Origin: SVTX01 sp045538195
GTDB taxonomy: Bacteria; Bacillota; Clostridia; Oscillospirales; CAG-272
Assembly (NCBI GenBank): GCA_045538195.1
Contig: JAZSRA010000107.1
Span: 1 to 64,000 of the forward strand
DNA: 64,000 bases
Direction: 5' to 3'
In this document: positions 34,272-42,183 of the stretch, piece after piece
Numbering within the stretch: position 1 is the first letter of the stretch
Layout of the letters: every line of letters begins with the position of its first letter
Position numbers and translations under genes: made by a program
The notes under the pieces: model-generated
Databases searched by the model: none
Seen by the model: the letters and a program-made list of their open reading frames with translations, nothing else
What the model was told of the DNA's origin: nothing

Positions 34272-35891
34272 TCACCTGACGATATACTGTGCGGACACGC
34301 TCATAGTCTTCAGCGCATCGTTGTAATTTATGCTTACTCCCTCGGTTCCAAATGGCAGGATCTCCTCCTCAAGCTCGGGAATCTTATCTATCTTGCGGTC
34401 AAGATAGAGATTTAGGGTCTTGCGGCAGTATTCGAGACGGCGCAAAAGACCGCCAAAACGAATATCGTGACAATCAAATCCCTGAGGCTTGTTCTCGGTC
34501 ATCCACTGTTTTTCAAACGCCTTGGCAAAGCCCTCGACTTGACGGATCATCTCGGGATAATCTCTCTTTGCGTAAAGCTCAAGATCCCATCTCTTACCAT
34601 CCTTGTAAGCCTTGCGAACAAGCACACCCATTTCGTATTTGAGAGCTAACACGTCGCAAAGACGAGCCGTAGTCTCGAAAATGTAACCGTATTTGCGGTT
34701 CTTTTTTGCAACCGCGTGCAGCTTCTCGGCAAGAGTGGCGTATCTCTCGTTTCCGCCCTCGGCGACGGTGTAGTCGGTGTAACCGTTAAAGGTGTCGGCA
34801 TAGAGACCGTACTTGGAAGGATTGATGGGAGGATAATGCTGGAGCATCTGCTTGTCCGCTACGTAGTTGACCATATCAAGCAACATAAAGTCATCAAAGG
34901 AGAGACCGAATTTTTTCTCAAACTTTTCTTTTATCTTGGCTTCATCGCGGTTCCCCTTTGCGTACTCCGCAAGATAGAACAGAGCAGGCAGAGTTGCATA
35001 GCGAGAACACTCGCCGCCGTTGTCGCCCCACATCGTAAAGAACACGTTTTTTGTGCGGTTCTTTCGGCAGGCGTCAAGTGCGGGAAGCATAGTTTTCAAG
35101 GTATAATTGTTGTTTGGAGCAAAGCCCGTCCAAGTCCAAGCACCGCCCGCAAACCAGAAGTCCTTGGTAAGCTGCTTGTGATTATACATCATATCGTCGT
35201 AGTTTTTCTCGGAGGTATGGTAGTAGTCCCAATATACTGGCTTAACTCCCTTGGGCATAGCGTTAAGAGCCGACGCAGGCATCTTCATCTTCTCACAGTA
35301 ATACTTGTGAGTTGTTGCCTCGGCAAAGAACATATCCGACCACATAAGCAGCTCGTAATCGTACTTCTTTGCGATCTCGCAAACTCTCTCAAGATGCTTT
35401 TTCATAATGACGTCAACAGACTCAAGACCGTTCTTATCCATATATTTGCCGCGACCAAGCTCTAACGCCTCGTCCATACCGATATGTATCCTTTTTGTGG
35501 TAAAGCACTTTGAAAGAGTGGCAAACATATTGTCAATAAGCTCGTAGCATCTCTCATCTCCCACCATTATGGTTCGGTGATCATCGGACGGAAACTTGCC
35601 CCAGCGAACAGTGGTATCAAGGTGGGAAAGAGTCTGGATGCAAGGAATGACCTCCATTTTTATCGATCGACCGAAAGCGTCGATCTCCTTCATCTCGGAT
35701 ATTGAGTATCTTCCTCTCATATAGCCGAAATAGGGTTCTCCCTCAACCTCGTAGGTGTCCTCGCAGTAAAGAAGAATGGCATTGTAGCCCATCTTCTTGA
35801 TGATCTGCATGTATTTTTTCAAAGCGTCAACGGTCATGACCGCGTTGCGCGACATATCAAGCATTACGCCAAAGGTCTTAAAAATTTTCAT
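34272..35891 (-). CDS. Glycoside hydrolase family 20-like, paralogue 2
   Basis: A 539-aa cytosolic enzyme, no signal peptide, collinear with the protein at 30964-32571 from the first residues (KTFGVMLDMSRNAV, GEPYFGYMRG, RIHIGMDEALELGRG). The catalytic D140-E141 pair is conserved. FAGGAWTWTGF and FFTMWGDNGGE match the other paralogue. The two may differ in substrate, since the acceptor-side loops diverge. It precedes the ASKHA gene by 94 nt and might be cotranscribed with it. It has a good promoter. Confidence 0.85.
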   Translation of the reverse strand: MKIFKTFGVMLDMSRNAVMTVDALKKYMQIIKKMGYNAILLYCEDTYEVEGEPYFGYMRGRYSISEMKEIDAFGRSIKMEVIPCIQTLSHLDTTVRWGKFPSDDHRTIMVGDERCYELIDNMFATLSKCFTTKRIHIGMDEALELGRGKYMDKNGLESVDVIMKKHLERVCEIAKKYDYELLMWSDMFFAEATTHKYYCEKMKMPASALNAMPKGVKPVYWDYYHTSEKNYDDMMYNHKQLTKDFWFAGGAWTWTGFAPNNNYTLKTMLPALDACRKNRTKNVFFTMWGDNGGECSRYATLPALFYLAEYAKGNRDEAKIKEKFEKKFGLSFDDFMLLDMVNYVADKQMLQHYPPINPSKYGLYADTFNGYTDYTVAEGGNERYATLAEKLHAVAKKNRKYGYIFETTARLCDVLALKYEMGVLVRKAYKDGKRWDLELYAKRDYPEMIRQVEGFAKAFEKQWMTENKPQGFDCHDIRFGGLLRRLEYCRKTLNLYLDRKIDKIPELEEEILPFGTEGVSINYNDALKTMSVSAQYIVR

Positions 35892-35929
35892 ATAAAAAAC
35901 TCCTTTTAAGGAAAATATTTATCAAACCA

Positions 35930-35958
35930 ATTATACCAAACAAATAAATTTTTTGCAA
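35930..35958 (-). promoter_or_regulatory. Sigma-A promoter of GH20 paralogue 2
   Basis: TTGCAA and TATAAT with a 17-bp spacer, 38 bp before the start codon. Confidence 0.75.
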
Positions 35959-36001
35959 CAAATAATCCAAAAAATACTTGATTTTTTATAGGGATATAGC
36001 A

Positions 36002-36046
36002 AATCAAGGGAGAAAACTCTTTATTTCAAAAATTTCTCCCTTGATT
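36002..36046 (-). terminator. Terminator of ddh
   Basis: AATCAAGGGAGAAA pairs perfectly with TTTCTCCCTTGATT over a 17-nt loop, downstream of the ddh stop codon. Confidence 0.75.
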
Positions 36047-36083
36047 TTTATAAAATTATCAATATTGTTGCGTTTTTCAAGAC

Positions 36084-37070
36084 TCAAAGCAGCTCTGCGA
36101 TGATCTCGCCGTAGCTCTTGGGTGAGAGGTACGCGGGCGGCACGTCAAAGACCGTCTTGCATCCCACGACTCCCTCTTTCGCCATTCTTGCCGCAGCGCG
36201 AGCGTAAGCAACTATCACCGACGCGGTAAATTCGGGGTTTGAATCCAACTTGAGACTGTACTCGATAATATGATTGTTCTGAAGCTCGGTGCCGGTCTTG
36301 CCCGACCTGATAACGAATCCGCCGTGAGGGATGCCGCCATGGTCGCGCTTCAATTCTTCCATGGATATGAAATGAACCGTCGTGTCGTAGTCGGCAAAAT
36401 AGTTGGGCATCTCGCGTATCTCTTTTTCGATGCGAGCCTTATCCGCTCCCTCCTCGGCAACCACAAAGCACTCGCGTGTATGCTTCTGTCTCACAGTCAG
36501 CTCGGGATTTTCACCGCGTCTGACCGCATCCAGCGCCGCCTCAACGGGAATAGTATATTGCTTGCCGTCAAGCACACCCTCGACTCTGCGTATAGCGTCG
36601 GAGTGACCCTGACTTACTCCCTTGCCCCAGAAGGTATAATCCTTTCCGTAGGGAAGTATCGCGCCTGCCATAAGACGGTTTACAGAAAACATACCGGGAT
36701 CCCAGCCGACCGAGATCATAGCTATATTGCCGCCCTCGCGAGCCGCCTCGTCCACGCGGGCAAAATGCTCGGGGATCTTGGCGTGAGTGTCAAAGCTGTC
36801 GACCACTGTAAAATGCTTTGCCAAAGCGGGGGTCTGCTGGGGCAGATCGGTAGCACTGCCTCCGCAGATTATCATAACGTCGATGTCGTTCTTATATTTT
36901 TCTACGTCAGTAGCGGAATAGACCGCTACACCTTCAGTTGATATCTTAAGCTGCTCGGGCGCTCGTCTTGTAAACACCGCCGCAAGCTCCATATCTTCGT
37001 TTTGACGTATAGCGTTCTCCACGCCGCGTCCTAAGTTTCCGTATCCGAAAATTCCAATTCTTGTTTTCAT
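36084..37070 (-). CDS. ddh: meso-Diaminopimelate dehydrogenase
   Basis: An NADPH enzyme converting tetrahydrodipicolinate directly to meso-diaminopimelate for lysine and peptidoglycan. The Rossmann loop GIFGYGNLGRGVE (7-19) and the substrate blocks FDTHAKIPEHF, ISVGWDPGMFSVNRL, FWGKGVSQGHSDAIRRV and RDHGGIPHGGFVIR are diagnostic. At 328 aa it is full length. GAAAGG precedes the start. A single-gene unit with promoter and terminator. Confidence 0.96.
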   Translation of the reverse strand: MKTRIGIFGYGNLGRGVENAIRQNEDMELAAVFTRRAPEQLKISTEGVAVYSATDVEKYKNDIDVMIICGGSATDLPQQTPALAKHFTVVDSFDTHAKIPEHFARVDEAAREGGNIAMISVGWDPGMFSVNRLMAGAILPYGKDYTFWGKGVSQGHSDAIRRVEGVLDGKQYTIPVEAALDAVRRGENPELTVRQKHTRECFVVAEEGADKARIEKEIREMPNYFADYDTTVHFISMEELKRDHGGIPHGGFVIRSGKTGTELQNNHIIEYSLKLDSNPEFTASVIVAYARAAARMAKEGVVGCKTVFDVPPAYLSPKSYGEIIAELL

Positions 37071-37107
37071 CGTGATTACCTTTCGCTAAGGGTTTGTTAT
37101 CGTTTTT

Positions 37108-37136
37108 AGTATATCACTTTTTTTCTTTGTTTTCAA
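37108..37136 (-). promoter_or_regulatory. Sigma-A promoter of ddh
   Basis: TTGAAA and TATACT with a 17-bp spacer, 37 bp before the start codon. Confidence 0.65.
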
Positions 37137-37210
37137 TAGCTTTTCAAAAGTTTTTTACAAACGGCAAATATCTTTATCGAATTACGGAACTCTTTGCTTT
37201 TATGACGAAG

Positions 37211-37239
37211 TTGACAATTCGCAAAAAGAGTGATATAAT
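37211..37239 (+). promoter_or_regulatory. Sigma-A promoter of the ZnuCB-like operon
   Basis: Perfect TTGACA and TATAAT with a 17-bp spacer, 67 bp before the start codon. No obvious Zur-type palindrome was seen around it. Confidence 0.85.
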
Positions 37240-37306
37240 TACACCGTATATTTTTAGATAACCTTGTAGTTTTACATATACGCAATTTTCAAAAACGGAG
37301 ACAAAA

Positions 37307-38200
37307 ATGTCCTTTTTTTCTAAAAAAAGCAAACCGAACCACGGTGCGAAAATACCGCCCAAAAGTGCGTTCGGTCACTATAATAAAAAGCAGGGTGTAA
37401 GGCTTTCCCCTTCCGACGGAGACAAAAGCCCTCAAAAAAGCCGCGGCGTTCTCATCACCGCAGAGAATATTACCCTTTCTTACGAGGGAAAAGCAGTCAT
37501 TGACGGACTCTCCTTTGAGATACGAGAGGGTGACTATCTGTGCATCATTGGCGAGAACGGAAGCGGAAAATCCACGCTTATGAGCGCTCTTTTGGGGCTG
37601 ATCGATACATCAAAAGGCAAGATTACAATCGCGGTCTCAAAAAACGAGATCGGAGTTCTCAATCAGTCCACTCTCACGGAAAGCGATTTTCCCGCCACGG
37701 TGCGCGAGGTGGTTCTGTCGGGATGTCTCGGAAGGGATTCCAAGGGGCCGTTTATCGGCAAGGCGGCAAAGCAAAAAGCCTTTTCCGCCATGGAAAAATT
37801 AGGAATCACCTCTCTTGCCGACCGCTCATTCCGAGAGCTTTCGGGAGGACAAAGACAAAGGGTGCTGATCGCTCGCGCGCTCTGCTCGGCAAAGACGGTT
37901 CTCTTTCTTGACGAGCCTGTAACGGGACTTGACCGCGCAACCGTTGCCGACGTTTACTCTATAATTGACGATCTCAACCGTAGCGGTATGACTATCGTGA
38001 CCGTCACTCACGACGTCCGCGCCGCCATGGAACGCAGCTCGAAGATCCTTCGTATCAACAAGGACTCCTATCTTTTCATTGACACCGAAGATTACCGAAA
38101 GCTATCCGAGGCGCAGGCTCTGCTCTCCGACAAGGACGACAAGAAAGACTCTCTCCCCTACGGTGAGGGCGGATTCAGATACACGGGCGGTGAAAAATGA
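37307..38200 (+). CDS. Metal ABC transporter ATP-binding protein (ZnuC/MntB-like)
   Basis: The ATPase of a zinc/manganese-type importer. Walker A is GENGSGKST, the Q-loop LNQSTLTESDFPATVREVV is typical of metal-type ATPases, the signature is LSGGQRQR and Walker B is VLFLDEPVTGLD. A basic, low-complexity N-terminal extension of about 48 residues (MSFFSKKSKPNHG to SRG) precedes the domain; its start is supported by GGAG seven bases upstream. The stop codon overlaps the permease start. Total 297 aa versus about 250 usual. Confidence 0.9.
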   Translation: MSFFSKKSKPNHGAKIPPKSAFGHYNKKQGVRLSPSDGDKSPQKSRGVLITAENITLSYEGKAVIDGLSFEIREGDYLCIIGENGSGKSTLMSALLGLIDTSKGKITIAVSKNEIGVLNQSTLTESDFPATVREVVLSGCLGRDSKGPFIGKAAKQKAFSAMEKLGITSLADRSFRELSGGQRQRVLIARALCSAKTVLFLDEPVTGLDRATVADVYSIIDDLNRSGMTIVTVTHDVRAAMERSSKILRINKDSYLFIDTEDYRKLSEAQALLSDKDDKKDSLPYGEGGFRYTGGEK

Positions 38201-39075
38201 GTATGAATTATTTTTGTTTAAGCATTTTAAGTTCTCTTCCGCAGAGGCTTTCAAAGATACCCGAATATCTGGGCAGCTATTCCTTTGTACGAAATGCCCT
38301 TGCGGTGTCGGTCATGATCGCGCTCTGCGCCGCTCTTTTGGGAGTTGTGCTTGTGCTTCGCCGATTCTCTCTTATAGGAGACGGACTTTCACACGTCGCA
38401 TTCGGCGCGGCGACGATAGCGGCAACTCTGGGGATATTTGATTTCAGTCTGACGCTCCCTATAACGGTCATCGCCGCAGTTCTGATATTGAAAACAAGCC
38501 AAAAGAGACGCATTATGGGCGACGCCATGATAGCTGTGATCTCCGCAGGCGCTCTCGCCATCGGCTATCTTGTTCTCGACGCGGGGGGCGGAGCGTCAAA
38601 TCTTGGCGGCGACGTTTGCACCGCTCTGTTCGGCTCGTCGGCAATTTTGTCAATAGATACGGCTGAGCTTATCTTTACTTTGGCGGTAACCGTCATTCTC
38701 GTGGCACTTACGGTCATTTTTTACTACAAGATATTCTCTATCAGTTTTGACGAAAGCTTTGCCAAGGCAACGGGAACAAAAACCGACGTATATAATCTAT
38801 GTATAGCCATCGTCACGGCGGTAGTTATCGTTATAGGGATGAAGCTTGCGGGCGCGCTCCTTATCTCCGCGCTTATCGTATTCCCCGCTATGTCGGCTAT
38901 GAAAGTATGTAAAAGCTTCAAATTCACGCTCATTGTCGCCGCGACTATCTCGGTGATCTGCTCCATATTCGGCGTTCTGCTCTCGATAGTTCTTGAGACC
39001 CCCGTAGGCGCGACTATTGCCGCGATTGACATCCTGGCTTACGGAGTATTTGCGATAGTGGGTAGAAGAAAATAA
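38197..39075 (+). CDS. Metal ABC transporter permease (ZnuB/MntC-like)
   Basis: A membrane permease of the ABC-3 family with about eight helices. RNALAVSVMIALCAALLGVVLVLRRFSLIGDGLSHVAFG is the family signature, followed by GALLISALIVFPAMSAM. At 292 aa it is normal. ATGA overlap couples it to the ATPase gene. No substrate-binding lipoprotein gene follows, so the binding protein must be encoded elsewhere, and zinc versus manganese cannot be decided. Confidence 0.92.
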   Translation: MSMNYFCLSILSSLPQRLSKIPEYLGSYSFVRNALAVSVMIALCAALLGVVLVLRRFSLIGDGLSHVAFGAATIAATLGIFDFSLTLPITVIAAVLILKTSQKRRIMGDAMIAVISAGALAIGYLVLDAGGGASNLGGDVCTALFGSSAILSIDTAELIFTLAVTVILVALTVIFYYKIFSISFDESFAKATGTKTDVYNLCIAIVTAVVIVIGMKLAGALLISALIVFPAMSAMKVCKSFKFTLIVAATISVICSIFGVLLSIVLETPVGATIAAIDILAYGVFAIVGRRK

Positions 39076-39244
39076 AATGCGATGCTGTAATCGAGCAAAC
39101 GATAGGAAGTTCTGAATCATCGCCCAATAAAGCCGTATATCAAGGCAGTTACCTTTATCAACACCGCCCTCCTTGTATCTGTTCGTGCAAAAACGACATA
39201 TAATGTAATGGTGCTTCACCAAGATTTACAAAGGAGGTAATTTT

Positions 39245-39703
39245 ATGAGCAGACAAAATCCGTTTATGCGAAGCACAAGCGAACGATACTGCAACAACTG
39301 CCAAAACGGTTGCCAAAATAACTGCAATGATCAGTAGCCCTGCTGCGATGATGATAGAGATAAAAATCCGTGTGTAGTCTGTCCGCCCGGACCTATGGGT
39401 CCGCAGGGACCCGAAGGACCGAGAGGTCCTGTCGGCACGTATCAGATACTCTTCCAAGTCAGCGTCACCGAGGCGGGACAGTTGATCTTGACCTTGAACG
39501 GTCAGGATCTTGATTATACTGTCGTAGGTCGCGCTACGGGAACGTCGCAGATCGTTGGAATGGCCGTGATAACGACCACGGCGGTCAACTCGGTTCTCAC
39601 AGTCCGCAATCCTGCGGGCAACGCCGCGGCGCTTACCATCACTCCCCTCGCAGGCGGAACTCGCCCCGTGTCAGCACACCTTGTGATCACGCAGATATCC
39701 TGA
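39245..39703 (+). pseudogene. Collagen-like (BclA-type) surface/exosporium protein with an in-frame TAG
   Basis: A near-perfect AAAGGAGG site lies seven bases before the ATG at 39245. The frame encodes a Cys/Asn-rich start (MSRQNPFMRST, YCNNCQNGCQNNCNDQ), then TAG at 39335-39337, then PCCDDDRDKNPCVVCPPGP and five Gly-X-Y triplets (GPMGPQGPEGPRGPV), then a hydrophobic 85-residue C-terminal domain resembling BclA C-terminal domains of spore coats. The sequence on both sides of the TAG is of one character. The first ATG after the stop (39395) has no ribosome binding site. It is either a one-mutation pseudogene or read through. Confidence 0.65.
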
Positions 39704-39743
39704 TATGAACGGCAAGAAGTTAAAATAGTCGGATAAACAAAAA

Positions 39744-39779
39744 TGCCGCCGAGGAGTTGTTCCTCAGCGGCAATTTTTA
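39744..39779. terminator. Bidirectional terminator between the collagen-like gene and ktrA
   Basis: TGCCGCCGAGGA and TCCTCAGCGGCA pair with one mismatch, with T-runs on both strands. Confidence 0.85.
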
Positions 39780-39785
39780 TTAAAA

Positions 39786-40436
39786 TCATTTCAGCTTCCC
39801 AAGCTTTGCCGTGTTGGCGATAACGATCAGCGTGGTTTCCCCGTCAAGTATCTGCTCGGGATTGATATTTACGTTGACCTTTTCGCCCTTCTTGATAGCG
39901 ACGATATTGAAGCCATATTTTTTGCGGAGATTTAATTCGATCAAATTCTTGCCGCACCACTCATCCTTTACGTCGATCTCGACCATAGACACGTCGCGTG
40001 ACAGAGAGATCATATCAATAAAGCCCGAGCTTAGCAGGTTTTTGGCAAGACGGATACCCGATTCGTTTTCGGGGAAGACCACCTGATCAGCTCCAACGCG
40101 AAGCAGTATCTTTTGATGCATCTCGCTGGCGCATTTTACAATAACATTCTTAACGCCCGCTTCCTTGCAAAGAGTTACCGCCATCACACTCGCTTCAAGG
40201 TTGCTCGCCATACAAACGATGACAGTATCGATATTGCCGATACCAAGACGGGATATGACCTCCGCATCGGTCACGTCGGCGCATTTGCACACGGGCAAGT
40301 ATGCCGCTGCATCATTGACGATCCTTTCCTCGTTATCTACGGCAATGACCTCCATGCCGTTTTCCACAAGCTCTCTTGCCACGGCTATACCGTATCTTCC
40401 AAGTCCAAAAACTGCGTATGTTTTCTTTGCTTTCAT
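39786..40436 (-). CDS. ktrA: Potassium uptake regulatory subunit KtrA/TrkA
   Basis: A cytosolic RCK protein that gates the KtrB channel. The Rossmann motif VFGLGRYGIAVARELVENGMEVIAVDNEE fills residues 9-38, and the RCK-C (TrkA-C) domain spans about 135-216. At 216 aa it matches KtrA. It starts 11 nt after the stop codon of ktrB with a GAGGAGAAG site. Confidence 0.94.
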   Translation of the reverse strand: MKAKKTYAVFGLGRYGIAVARELVENGMEVIAVDNEERIVNDAAAYLPVCKCADVTDAEVISRLGIGNIDTVIVCMASNLEASVMAVTLCKEAGVKNVIVKCASEMHQKILLRVGADQVVFPENESGIRLAKNLLSSGFIDMISLSRDVSMVEIDVKDEWCGKNLIELNLRKKYGFNIVAIKKGEKVNVNINPEQILDGETTLIVIANTAKLGKLK

Positions 40437-40447
40437 AATCTTCTCCT

Positions 40448-41809
40448 CTATCCTATACTGATGTCTTCCGTCGGTTCGGAAATCACGTTCTGACTTTCGT
40501 TCTTGCTGCCGAGAGCCACCGCAAGCGATATGGGGCCGACTCTGCCGAAATACATTGTTACGATGATAATAAGCTTTCCAAACGTGTTAAGCGTTGCCGT
40601 TAAGTTCCTCGAAAGACCTACGGTTGCCGTTGCACTGACCGTTTCATAGACCGCATCAATAACAGATGCGTTGCTCGTTGCCATCAAGAGTACGGTGGAG
40701 GTAGCGCAGATCGCAAGAAATGTTACCGCTACCGCTACCGCCTTCTTTACCGAACCCTCGGAAATACGGCGACCAAACAGAGTTGCGCTGTTTTTATTTC
40801 GGATCGTAGCAAATGCCGAGCAAATGAGGACGGCAATTGTTACGGTCTTCATACCGCCCGCCGTTCCCACGGGCGAACCGCCGATCAGCATCAGAATAAT
40901 AGAAACAGCGGCAGAGGCATTCGTCAGATTCTCTTGCGGGATTGTGGCAAAGCCTGCGGTTCTCGTGGTGACCGATTGAAAAAAGGACACTTGAATTTTA
41001 TCGAACAATGACATATCTCCGATGGTCAACGGGTTGGAATATTCAAAAACACATATAAAAATTGCGCCGACAAGAATGAGTCCTGCCGTAACCGTGATCG
41101 CTATCTTACTATGCAAGGTCAGGTGCCTGAATATCTTTCGGTTCTTTGACGAACGGCTCCTGACAACACGCAACACGTCCCACCATACGATATAACCGAG
41201 ACCGCCGAGAATGATAAGCACGGATGTAACCGCGGTGATCAAGGGATTCGTAGCATAATTGCAAAGGCTGTTTTCCGCAACAATGTCAATTCCGGCATTA
41301 CAAAAGGCGGAAACGGAATTGAAAACCGATATCCAAATGCCCACAGCGCCAAACTCGGGGACGAAAACAAACATATACAGAATAGCCCCGACGCCTTCGA
41401 TGATCAGCGTGCCGAACAGTACGTTCTTGACAAACCTTGCAAGCCCCGACATTGTATTGAGATTGAAGGCGTCCTGAATGAGCAAGCGGTCGCCGATACC
41501 CATTTTTCTGTTCAAAAGAAGCATCAGCCCCGACATGATCGTGACAATACCAAGTCCGCCGACCTGTATCAGAACCAAAATAACGACTTGTCCAAACACG
41601 CTCCACGCAGATACCGTGGGCAGTGTAACGAGTCCCGTCACACAGGTGGCAGTGGTCGCCGTAAAGAGCGCGTCGAGGTATGGCACGGCTTCGCCGCTTG
41701 CGGAGCTGATCGGCAACGTCAAGAGCAGGCTTCCCACGAAGATGGTCAAAAGGAAGCTTAACAATATGACCTGCGTAGTCGAGAGTGTGAATTTCTTTTT
41801 TCTAACCAT
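40448..41809 (-). CDS. ktrB: Potassium uptake membrane subunit KtrB/TrkH
   Basis: The ion-conducting subunit, with four M1-P-M2 repeats. TATTATCVTGLVTLPT, CNAGIDIV, TTRTAGFATI and ATVGLSRNLTA are the four selectivity-filter loops with their glycines. The start at 41809 (MVRKKKFTLS) follows GAGGAAG; an upstream in-frame Met lies inside a leader hairpin. It ends in TAG. It forms an operon with ktrA and has a perfect sigma-A promoter. Confidence 0.94.
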   Translation of the reverse strand: MVRKKKFTLSTTQVILLSFLLTIFVGSLLLTLPISSASGEAVPYLDALFTATTATCVTGLVTLPTVSAWSVFGQVVILVLIQVGGLGIVTIMSGLMLLLNRKMGIGDRLLIQDAFNLNTMSGLARFVKNVLFGTLIIEGVGAILYMFVFVPEFGAVGIWISVFNSVSAFCNAGIDIVAENSLCNYATNPLITAVTSVLIILGGLGYIVWWDVLRVVRSRSSKNRKIFRHLTLHSKIAITVTAGLILVGAIFICVFEYSNPLTIGDMSLFDKIQVSFFQSVTTRTAGFATIPQENLTNASAAVSIILMLIGGSPVGTAGGMKTVTIAVLICSAFATIRNKNSATLFGRRISEGSVKKAVAVAVTFLAICATSTVLLMATSNASVIDAVYETVSATATVGLSRNLTATLNTFGKLIIIVTMYFGRVGPISLAVALGSKNESQNVISEPTEDISIG

Positions 41810-41830
41810 AAGGATCTTCCTCAAAAAGCA

Positions 41831-41870
41831 TAAAGGGACCAACATTCTCTGCTGTCAGCTGGTTCCTTTA
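41831..41870 (-). promoter_or_regulatory. Leader hairpin before ktrB, possible attenuator
   Basis: TAAAGGAACCA pairs with TTGGTCCCTTTA (one bulge) and is followed by TGCTTTTTGA just before the ribosome binding site. It is too small for a ydaO-type c-di-AMP riboswitch. Confidence 0.45.
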
Positions 41871-41886
41871 TTTTTCAGTTTTTATA

Positions 41887-41915
41887 ATTATATCACGTTG
41901 CTCTCCTTCTGTCAA
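41887..41915 (-). promoter_or_regulatory. Sigma-A promoter of ktrBA
   Basis: Perfect TTGACA and TATAAT with a 17-bp spacer. Confidence 0.88.
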
Positions 41916-41919
41916 TATG

Positions 41920-41970
41920 TTTTTCGCGAGACGCGCGGTTTCTATTTTTCGCGAGACGCGCGGTTTCTAT
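41920..41970. repeat. Two tandem 25-bp repeats
   Basis: The unit TTTTTCGCGAGACGCGCGG with TTTCTA occurs twice head to tail without change, immediately upstream of the ktrBA promoter and next to the palindrome array. Confidence 0.85.
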
Positions 41971-42132
41971 TCCGACTTCGTCGGAGTGATATTATCGCCC
42001 ATGCGACAGTGGTATTAAAGCCTGCGGCTTTAGTGATATTTTATTCGACTCTTAAAATTGCGAAGCAAATATCACTCGTCGCAAGACGAATATCACTGCG
42101 AAGCAATATAACTCGCCTCAGGCGAATAAAAC
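41971..42132. repeat. Palindrome array, locus 3
   Basis: Seven short palindromes with different stems (CCGAC-TTC-GTCGG, TCGC-CCAT-GCGA, AAGCC-TGC-GGCTT, TTGC-GAA-GCAA, TCGTC-GCAA-GACGA, TGC-GAA-GCA, TCGCC-TCA-GGCGA) are joined by constant linkers. The first three are followed by AGTGATATT or AGTGGTATT, the later ones by AATATCAC or a variant, its reverse complement, so orientation flips near 42047. Confidence 0.88.
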
Positions 42133-42175
42133 TGCGAGACTTCCTTGTGAGAAGTCTCGCATTCGGACTTTTTTG
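42133..42175. terminator. Terminator downstream of the DUF1295 gene
   Basis: TGCGAGACTTC pairs with GAAGTCTCGCA. On the plus strand it is followed by a T6 run; on the minus strand by GTTTTATTCG. Confidence 0.65.
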
Positions 42176-42183
42176 TTTTAATA

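Noticed and set aside
39395..39703. Collagen-like protein starting at the internal ATG at 39395
   Set aside because: No ribosome binding site precedes it, it would lose the Cys-rich part, and the upstream ATG has an ideal site.
41816..41880. c-di-AMP (ydaO) riboswitch before ktrB
   Set aside because: The leader is about 70 nt with one hairpin, far shorter than the ydaO aptamer, and none of its conserved blocks is visible.
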